Part shown: piece after piece, positions 30,283 to 35,651 of the stretch | Numbering within the stretch: the first letter of the stretch is position 1 | Layout of the letters: the number at the start of each line of letters is the position of its first letter | DNA from: Candidatus Moraniibacteriota bacterium | GTDB lineage: Bacteria; Patescibacteriota; Minisyncoccia; Moranbacterales; UBA11712 | NCBI GenBank assembly: GCA_028716005.1 | Contig: JAQUQQ010000004.1 | Coordinates: 1 to 35,651 of the forward strand | Direction of reading: 5' to 3' | Length of the DNA: 35,651 nt | The notes under the pieces: model-generated | What the model was told of the DNA's origin: nothing | The model's database searches: none | Seen by the model: only the letters and a program-made list of their open reading frames with translations | Program-made: the position numbers and the translations under genes

Positions 30283-31773
30283 ATGAAAGCAATAATCCTT
30301 GCCCGAGTTTCGACTGAAGAACAAAAAGAGGCTGGCAATTCGTTGCCCGCTCAAATTCATCGTCTTGAGGAATACTGCAAGCGAAAGGGTTTTACTATTG
30401 CCAAGAGATTCAGCTTTGATGAAAGCGCATACAAACAAAAGCGCGATGAGTTCGATCAGGCTCTTGAATATATCAAGGGAAGCAAGGATCAGCACGCCGT
30501 ATGTTTCGACAAAGTGGATAGGTTTAGCCGGAATGTTTTCGACAAGCGCGTCCCCATGCTCTATGAGCTGGCCATGCAGAACAAAATCGAACTTCACTTT
30601 GCATCTGATAACCTTGTTGTAAATTCAGGCATTTCAGCTAATGAAAAGTTTATGTTCGGCATAGGCTTGAACTTGGCAAAATACTATTCGGACGCCGTGA
30701 GCGACAACACGAGGCGCGCGCTGGAGCAAAAACTTCGAAACGGGGAATGGATCGGCCAGTCGCGCATCGGTTATCTCAATATCATCGAAAACGGAAAAAC
30801 TGATTATGTCCTTGATCCCGAGCGAGCCGAGCTTGTCCGCAAGATGTTTGAGCTATATTCCACAAAAAGCTATTCCGTAAAAACATTAAGAGAGGAAATA
30901 ACAAAGCTGGGACTTCGAAGTCGGAACGGAATGAAGCTAAGCCCGAGCATTGTTCACAAAGTCCTCAAAGACAAGTTTTATGTCGGGATAATGACTTCAA
31001 GGGGCCGGGAATACCCCCATAAATACCCCACAATCGTCCCTAAACGGCTTTTTGAGGACGTTCAGGACATTCTGGCCAGCTACAACAAGAAAACGATAAA
31101 ATACGCCGCCAAGCCCTTTGCCTTGCGCGGATTGATACATTGCGAGAAGTGCGGATGCACGATAACCCCGGAACTGAAAAAGGGCCGCTATGTCTATTAC
31201 AGTTGCTCAAACTTCAAGGGAAATTGCGAGCGCACATGGATTCGCGAGGAAGAGTTGCTTGCGCCGATCAAAACAATGCTCCGAGATATTCAAATGCCGC
31301 AGGAAAAGGTTGATAAAGTCGTTGCGCGATTGAAGAAGATAAACGAGAACAAAAACCAGTTTCACGAACGAGCCATAAAACAGCTTCGAGCAGAATATGA
31401 TAAGATCCAGCAAAATACCGACAGGCTTTTGGATCTCCTCGTCGAAAGCAGTATTACTCGGGATATATATGACACAAAGTTGAAAGAGTACAAAGAAAAA
31501 CAATACGATATAAACATCCGGCTCGAGGATTATACAAAGGCCGATGAAAACTTCCATATTGCCGCATCTATGGTATTTTCTTTAACTAACCGGGCATTGA
31601 AAATTTTTGAAAGTTCTGAAGCAAACGAAAAACGGCAGCTCTTGAGTTTTCTACTTCAGAACTGCCGCCTATCAGGCAAAAACCTTTTATTTGAGCTGAA
31701 ATCTCCCTTCAATACCATCCTTGAACACGCTCATGATCCTTTACTGCTCCCGGGACAGGATTCGAACCTGTAA
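30283..31773 (+). CDS. Large serine recombinase of the element
   Basis: This encodes 496 residues. The catalytic resolvase domain has Ser10 in ARVSTEEQ and the DRFSRN motif; the recombinase domain follows (about 155-260); a zinc ribbon lies at about 285-315 (CEKCGC ... CSNFKGNC); a long coiled coil covers about 345-430 (ERAIKQLRAEYDKIQQ). The last eight residues (LLPGQDSNL with the stop) are encoded by the antisense of the tRNA-Asn 3' half, so the gene runs up to and into the attachment site. It is five bases downstream of res. It most likely catalyses integration and excision at the 14-bp repeats. Confidence 0.95.
   Translation: MKAIILARVSTEEQKEAGNSLPAQIHRLEEYCKRKGFTIAKRFSFDESAYKQKRDEFDQALEYIKGSKDQHAVCFDKVDRFSRNVFDKRVPMLYELAMQNKIELHFASDNLVVNSGISANEKFMFGIGLNLAKYYSDAVSDNTRRALEQKLRNGEWIGQSRIGYLNIIENGKTDYVLDPERAELVRKMFELYSTKSYSVKTLREEITKLGLRSRNGMKLSPSIVHKVLKDKFYVGIMTSRGREYPHKYPTIVPKRLFEDVQDILASYNKKTIKYAAKPFALRGLIHCEKCGCTITPELKKGRYVYYSCSNFKGNCERTWIREEELLAPIKTMLRDIQMPQEKVDKVVARLKKINENKNQFHERAIKQLRAEYDKIQQNTDRLLDLLVESSITRDIYDTKLKEYKEKQYDINIRLEDYTKADENFHIAASMVFSLTNRALKIFESSEANEKRQLLSFLLQNCRLSGKNLLFELKSPFNTILEHAHDPLLLPGQDSNL
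31746..31759 (+). repeat. Right attachment repeat (attR-like) inside tRNA-Asn
   Basis: GCTCCCGGGACAGG is the antisense of the acceptor 3' strand and T-stem 3' strand of tRNA-Asn. The identical copy is at 21426-21439. Confidence 0.82.
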
Positions 31774-31818
31774 CCAATTGATTAACAGTCAACTGCTCTA
31801 CCATTGAGCTACCCGGGA
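31747..31818 (-). tRNA. tRNA-Asn (anticodon GTT)
   Basis: The 72 bases fold as a full cloverleaf: acceptor TCCCGGG/CCCGGGA, D-stem GCTC/GAGC, anticodon stem GTTGA/TCAAT with the loop CTGTTAA, T-stem ACAGG/CCTGT with TTCGAAT, discriminator G. CCA is not encoded. It is the integration site of the element; the tRNA has stayed intact. Confidence 0.95.
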
Positions 31819-31830
31819 ATAATTGAATTG

Positions 31831-32094
31831 TTAAGGATTCATCCTTATATTTCCGTCTTCGATTATCTTATCAATATAATCTCTTCTCTTCAATTTCTTT
31901 AATTTCCTCTCAATAGTTCTCGCTTCTCTTATTGTTGAGTATTCTTGAGAAAAAACTAATTTTACCCCTCCAAATCTGCTCGTTGAAGGAGTTAATCTCT
32001 TGTGATGATGTTTTAGTCTTGCGTCGAGATTTGTTGTGCTTCCGATATAATATCTTTTATCCCTTAGACTTTCTAAAATATATACATGTGGCAT
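31831..32094 (-). CDS. GIY-YIG domain protein
   Basis: This encodes 87 residues: HVYILESLRDKRYYIGST, then LDARLKHHHKRLTPSTSR and the closing EARTIERKLKKLKRR. These are standard small GIY-YIG proteins with the catalytic Tyr and Arg. It is more canonical than the copy inside the element (21458-21772) and they share little identity. Three tandem hairpins (32115-32182) lie just upstream in its leader. A DNA-cutting function is not shown. Confidence 0.9.
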   Translation of the reverse strand: MPHVYILESLRDKRYYIGSTTNLDARLKHHHKRLTPSTSRFGGVKLVFSQEYSTIREARTIERKLKKLKRRDYIDKIIEDGNIRMNP

Positions 32095-32114
32095 TGTTCA
32101 TTTTTTTTGATTGA

Positions 32115-32182
32115 GTCCCGACGCTTCGGTCGGGACCCCGACTTTACGTCGGGGCTACCCGGGCTCCGACGCGAGGTCGGAG
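32115..32182. repeat. Three tandem CCGAC-type hairpins
   Basis: GTCCCGAC...GTCGGGAC (32115-32136), CCCCGAC...GTCGGGG (32136-32154) and CTCCGAC...GTCGGAG (32164-32182) each have 7-8-bp perfect stems with short loops. No T-tract follows, so they are not simple terminators. The last has the same arms as the pairing in the leader at 15890-15951. Confidence 0.75.
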
Positions 32183-32252
32183 TAAAAATATTCAATTTTC
32201 AAGAACTACGTTGGGATTATAGGTGAAAATATCTCTTTTGGCAAGATTGGAC

Positions 32253-32281
32253 TTTCTTGCGAAAATATGCTAAACTATAAT
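32253..32281 (+). promoter_or_regulatory. Promoter of the SpoIID-like gene
   Basis: TATAAT at 32276-32281 with a weak -35 TTTCTT at 32253-32258 (17-base spacer). TTGCGA at 32257 is a better hexamer but too close. Confidence 0.55.
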
Positions 32282-32309
32282 ACACTCAATGAGAAGTGAC
32301 GAAGGAACA

Positions 32310-33533
32310 ATGATCAATAAAACAAATATAAAAAATACCTCATATAAAAAGGCTTTAGCGATTGTGTTTGTGGCGGCCGTGGTTTTTTCCAGCGGTTTTT
32401 TTTGTGATCGAAACATTGCCGAAGCGAAAAAGAAAAAAGCGAAATCGAGCGTGACCAAATGGCAAGTGCTTCTCGAAAAAAACGGCGTGGACCGCTCTCT
32501 CTGGGAAAAATGCCTTCCCAAAGTGAGCCACGCGGAATACAAAAAAGTGGTGAAAACTCTCAAAAAGCAGGGAACGGTTTCCGGGGGCGGTTCGCTCGGG
32601 CCGGATATCAGGATTGGGCTCATAAGACTTGAAGGAAGCAAAAGCGACCGAACGATAAAAATAAGATCAGTCGAAGGGAATTACGTGGTAAAAAATTCTG
32701 CAGGAGAAACAATAAAAAACGTAGCTTCCGATGATTCCACGACAATAAAACAAAGCGACAATCAATTTCTAGTCAAGGGGTTGGATCCCAATGACTTGTC
32801 TGCTTATGTGGCAAAAGGGGATTTATTGAAAATAGAGCCGGACGGAGGCGAAGGAATTTTTGAAATTTATGATTGCGGCGCAAAATTCAATTTTGTGGAT
32901 GGAAAACCGGATAAGGTCAACCCAGTCGGCTGCTATGGAGACGGGGAATACAACCGCTTTCGCGGAAAACTTGAATTGAGCTTCGATAAAAACAACGATG
33001 CCTGGGCGATAAATATTTTGCCGCTCGAGCAATATACTTGGGGAACGGGAGAAATCGGGGATTTGAAATATGAATATTACAAGCTATTCTCGATTGTTTT
33101 TAGAACTTATGGATACCGCAATATGGAAACCAGGAAGTCATCCCACGAAAATCACAATTTTGATCTTTCAGACACCTCGCTTGATCAAATTTACAAAGGT
33201 CAAAAGATTGAAAGCAAGTTTGAGGATATGAAAAGAGCCACACAAGAAACAAGAGGGAGCATAATTACTTACAAGGGAAAAACAGCTCTGACGCCGTATT
33301 GTTCATGGTCGGATGGAACAAGAAAAGCTTACGGGGATTATCCTTATCTCAAAGAGATGAAAGATAAATATGGAAAACATCCGTCAAAGAGCACAAAGGA
33401 ATTAGAAGACGAAGGAAATCATATGCAGGGGCTCATCGCCAATGGCGCAAGAAAAATGGTGGAGGATGGAAAAAGCTATAGCGATATAATCCAATATTAT
33501 TATCCCGGCGTGAAAATCGACGGAGCGTATTAA
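32310..33533 (+). CDS. SpoIID/LytB-domain secreted protein
   Basis: This encodes 407 residues from ATG 32310, chosen for the AAGGA just upstream and because the signal peptide (about 13-35, ALAIVFVAAVVFSSGFF) then starts normally; ATG 32289 would put the start almost at the transcription start. A Lys-rich stretch follows. The SpoIID part (about 90-390) has RIGLIRLEG, IKIRSVEGNYVV, and WAINILPLEQYTWGTGEIGD, then YYKLFSIVFRTYG and TALTPYCSWSDGTRKA, the usual order. The family cleaves or trims peptidoglycan glycan strands. The envelope is its site of action. Confidence 0.85.
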   Translation: MINKTNIKNTSYKKALAIVFVAAVVFSSGFFCDRNIAEAKKKKAKSSVTKWQVLLEKNGVDRSLWEKCLPKVSHAEYKKVVKTLKKQGTVSGGGSLGPDIRIGLIRLEGSKSDRTIKIRSVEGNYVVKNSAGETIKNVASDDSTTIKQSDNQFLVKGLDPNDLSAYVAKGDLLKIEPDGGEGIFEIYDCGAKFNFVDGKPDKVNPVGCYGDGEYNRFRGKLELSFDKNNDAWAINILPLEQYTWGTGEIGDLKYEYYKLFSIVFRTYGYRNMETRKSSHENHNFDLSDTSLDQIYKGQKIESKFEDMKRATQETRGSIITYKGKTALTPYCSWSDGTRKAYGDYPYLKEMKDKYGKHPSKSTKELEDEGNHMQGLIANGARKMVEDGKSYSDIIQYYYPGVKIDGAY

Positions 33534-33656
33534 TTGGTATCTAGTATCTGGTGTCTAGTATTTTGTGTCCGGCTTGCGCCGGATATTTTGTTTCCTAATC
33601 TCGGAGATTAGGAAAAGGGAATTGCCAAAAGCGCCGATGAAAGGTAAGGTGACTTT
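33534..33656. other. Intergenic region with two hairpins and a tandem repeat
   Basis: CTAGTAT/CTGGTGT-type units repeat at about 33538-33562. TCCGGC/GCCGGA near 33568-33583 and TTTCCTAATC (33591-33600) with GATTAGGAAA (33606-33615) form perfect stems. The second may be a terminator for the SpoIID-like gene, though it has no T-tract. Confidence 0.5.
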
Positions 33657-34610
33657 ATGATTACCGATGAAGTGAAAATTATCGTGCGGGCGGGGCGGGG
33701 CGGAGACGGCGTCGCCTCTTTTGACAGGGCCAAAATGGGACTTGGTCCAACCGGCGGAAAAGGCGGAGACGGCGGGAATGTTTTTCTGGAAGGCGTGACG
33801 GATTTGACCGCGCTCAACAAATACAAGCAAAAGAGAGAATATTTCGCCGGACGGGGTCGAAATGGGAAATCGGACCGCTCAACCGGACCGGGCGGCCGGG
33901 ATTTGACTTTGACCATTCCGGCGGGATCCGTCGTTCGCAACGTGAAAACCGGAGAAGAATTTGAAATCACGAAGGGCGGAGAAAAAATTCTGGTCGCGAA
34001 AGGCGGTTCGGGCGGGCGGGGCAATTTTCTTTTCCGCTCGGCGGAGAACACGAGCCCCCGAGAATTTGAGGAAGGGTATCCCGGGGAAGAGTTTGAGTTT
34101 TTCATCGAACTCCGACTCATTGCCGACATCGGACTCGTCGGCCTTCCAAATGCCGGGAAATCAAGCCTGCTGAACGAAATCACCAATGCCAACGTGAAAG
34201 TGGCCAATTACGCTTTCACGACGCTCGAGCCGAATCTTGGAGTTTTGGGCAGTCTCGTCATTGCCGACATCCCCGGTCTCATCGAAGGCGCGTCGCTTGG
34301 CAAAGGTCTTGGTGTCAAATTTCTGAAACATATCCGGCGGACGAAGATGCTGGCGCATTGTTTGTCGCTGGAATCCGAAAATATTCTCAAGGATTATAAA
34401 ACCGTGCGAAAAGAACTCGAAGATTTTTCAAAAGAGCTGACAAAGAAAAAAGAAATTATCCTGCTCACCAAATCCGACCTTGCCTCGAAAGAAAAAATTG
34501 CCAAAAGCAAGGCTCTCATGAAAAAAATAACTCCCGATGTATATCCCGTTTCAATCCATGACTGGGACAGCTTGCAAAGTCTTTTGAAAATACTTTCGCG
34601 CCAAAAATAA
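33657..34610 (+). CDS. obg: Obg/CgtA GTPase
   Basis: This encodes 317 residues from ATG 33657, with AAGGTG five bases upstream. The Gly-rich Obg fold (1-155: GRGGDGVASF, GGKGGDGGNVFLEG, GPGGRDLTLTIPAGS, KGGSGGRGN) is followed by the G domain: G1 GLPNAGKSS, switch TTLEPNLG, G3 DIPGLIEGA and G4 TKSD in place of NKxD. No C-terminal extension is present, so the protein is the short form. Obg acts in large-subunit ribosome assembly and growth control. The altered G4 (Thr for Asn) is unusual and could affect guanine specificity. Confidence 0.97.
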   Translation: MITDEVKIIVRAGRGGDGVASFDRAKMGLGPTGGKGGDGGNVFLEGVTDLTALNKYKQKREYFAGRGRNGKSDRSTGPGGRDLTLTIPAGSVVRNVKTGEEFEITKGGEKILVAKGGSGGRGNFLFRSAENTSPREFEEGYPGEEFEFFIELRLIADIGLVGLPNAGKSSLLNEITNANVKVANYAFTTLEPNLGVLGSLVIADIPGLIEGASLGKGLGVKFLKHIRRTKMLAHCLSLESENILKDYKTVRKELEDFSKELTKKKEIILLTKSDLASKEKIAKSKALMKKITPDVYPVSIHDWDSLQSLLKILSRQK

Positions 34611-34644
34611 AAAAACTTCGGCAGGCTAATTTGCTGAAGCGCAT

Positions 34645-34673
34645 CACTGCGACTAATCGCGGTGAATTTTTTT
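34645..34673 (+). terminator. Rho-independent terminator of obg
   Basis: CACTGCGA (34645-34652) pairs with TCGCGGTG (34657-34664) with one wobble, followed by seven T's (34667-34673). The T-tract overlaps the stop of the converging subtilase gene. Confidence 0.9.
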
Positions 34674-35651
34674 AATAACCCGCGGCTGCTTGCAAAGCTT
34701 TCAAGAAATTCACTTTTCCGCCGGACAAGACTTTCCCGGCGAGGCTCGCGTTCGTGTCGACGGAGTTTTTGATAATTTCGATTATTTGCGCGCTTGATAA
34801 ATTGGGATATTTGGAAAAAAGAAGTCCCGCTTCGGCGCTCACAAACGCGGCTGAAAGCGAGCTACCCTCCGCTTCGTCGTAGCCGCTTTTTGATTTGGAA
34901 AGTCCGATGAGAGGAGAATCACTGCTCCCGCCGGGCGCGGCGACGTCAACAGAAGTCGCGCCAAAGTCGGAATAATCAGCCAGGTTCCCGTTTTGGTCCG
35001 TCGCGCCGACGCAGATGATGTTCGAGAGTTCAAAATCGCAAGGATACATTTTCTGGTTCGCGTCTCCGCTTTCGTGATCGTAGCCTTCATTTCCGGAAGC
35101 GGTGACAAACACGCCGGGATATTGCGAGATTGCGTCTTTCAAAGCCAGGTCCAAACCTTCCTCGCCATAGCTTCCCCAGCTGGCATTCACGACCGAAACG
35201 CCCTTGGCGTTGGCATAGTTCAGGGCTTCGATGGCTTGGGAAGTGGTGAAATCAAAGCGAAGAGGCATGACGCGAAGATGATTGAAGAAACTTCCTCCGG
35301 ATACTCCGCGCTTGTTGTTCGCCATCGCGGCTATGATTCCGGAAATAAAGCTTCCGTGCCCGTCGTTGTCAGCCATCTTCTTTTTTGGAAATTCGAAATT
35401 TCTGCCTTTGGCCGAACCGGCTGTCAGATTTTTTTTGAGGTCCTTGTGTTTCGTGTTCACGCCGCTGTCGATGACGGCCACCGCCACATTGCGCTGGTTT
35501 TTTGATTCGAGATCCCAGGCCGCATCGGCGCTCACTCCGCCGGCGCTTGCGGCGGGGTCGAAAAGCCACCATTCGTCGGAGAAATAGGCATCATTTGCCG
35601 AACGCGTGAGCGGCTTGTATTTGAAATTCGGCTGGACGAGTTCGATACGGC
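34672..35651 (-). CDS. Subtilisin-like serine protease (S8), 5' end outside the window
   Basis: 325 residues are visible and the frame runs off the right edge. A propeptide end (ELVQPNFKYKPL, then DEWWLFDP) precedes the catalytic domain. The triad is complete: Asp in AVIDSGVN, His in GHGSFISG, Ser in GSSLSAAFVS, with the oxyanion Asn in TASGNEG. The C-terminus ends soon after the catalytic domain, so no extra domain follows. It is a secreted or surface subtilase. The GTG at 35535 is internal and not the start, since the propeptide-like frame continues upstream. Confidence 0.93.
   Translation of the reverse strand, partial: RIELVQPNFKYKPLTRSANDAYFSDEWWLFDPAASAGGVSADAAWDLESKNQRNVAVAVIDSGVNTKHKDLKKNLTAGSAKGRNFEFPKKKMADNDGHGSFISGIIAAMANNKRGVSGGSFFNHLRVMPLRFDFTTSQAIEALNYANAKGVSVVNASWGSYGEEGLDLALKDAISQYPGVFVTASGNEGYDHESGDANQKMYPCDFELSNIICVGATDQNGNLADYSDFGATSVDVAAPGGSSDSPLIGLSKSKSGYDEAEGSSLSAAFVSAEAGLLFSKYPNLSSAQIIEIIKNSVDTNASLAGKVLSGGKVNFLKALQAAAGY

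Larger units (their letters stand above)
21426..31759. mobile_element. Integrated element in tRNA-Asn carrying a type III R-M system
   Basis: GCTCCCGGGACAGG occurs at 21426-21439 and 31746-31759 in the same orientation. The right copy is the 3' end of an intact tRNA-Asn gene, so the left copy is the displaced end made by integration. Between them lie a serine recombinase at the right end, a replication-initiator-like protein, an excisionase-type HTH protein and the R-M genes. Flanks on both sides are ordinary chromosome genes. The size is 10.3 kb. No conjugation genes are seen, so it resembles an integrative mobilizable or satellite element rather than a self-transmissible ICE. Confidence 0.82.

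Overview
The window reads as a chromosomal segment of a small-genome bacterium, most likely of the Candidate Phyla Radiation (Patescibacteria/Parcubacteria-like). This is inferred from style: compact genes, UGA used as stop, a lone solute-binding lipoprotein without a transporter, an FGE/C-type-lectin surface protein of the kind diversified by retroelements, and a serine-recombinase element. No marker gene settles the phylum. Housekeeping genes present are rsgA, obg and tRNA-Asn(GUU).

Layout. 1-6.2 kb: a gene end, a small membrane protein, a solute-binding lipoprotein, a small unknown protein, a TrmB-like regulator with a palindromic operator, an unknown 323-aa protein and a lemA plus TPM-domain operon. 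6.2-10.9 kb: a HAD hydrolase, a Fic protein flanked by two decayed AbrB-like genes, and an AT-rich OLD-family ATPase/Toprim nuclease. 10.9-15.8 kb: an Ntn hydrolase, rsgA, and a two-gene operon of a protein kinase fused to a TIM-barrel-like domain plus a PD-(D/E)XK-type nuclease. 15.8-19.4 kb: a secreted protein with a DGR-like variable C-terminus behind a structured leader, then an unknown basic protein. 19.4-21.4 kb: an arsR - thioredoxin - permease operon with a strong palindromic operator.

21,426-31,759: a 10.3-kb integrated element bounded by 14-bp direct repeats. The right repeat is the 3' end of an intact tRNA-Asn gene. The element carries a GIY-YIG protein, a 123-nt fold-back, an IS1595-like zinc-ribbon protein without a catalytic domain, a P63C-domain protein, a replication-initiator-like protein with a small overlapping gene, two small unknown proteins, an excisionase-type HTH protein, a type III restriction-modification pair, and a serine recombinase whose last codons lie inside the tRNA gene. 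The ends, recombinase, initiator and R-M cargo support an integrative, defence-carrying element. To its right are a second GIY-YIG gene, a SpoIID/LytB-like protein, obg and the start of a subtilase.

A family of intergenic repeats, all in one orientation, is scattered over the left 18 kb. Copies combine a promoter-like block with a short stem-loop, and several sit just upstream of minus-strand genes (rsgA, the Ntn hydrolase, the OLD nuclease, the 323-aa unknown), so they may be mobile or duplicated promoter/leader modules.
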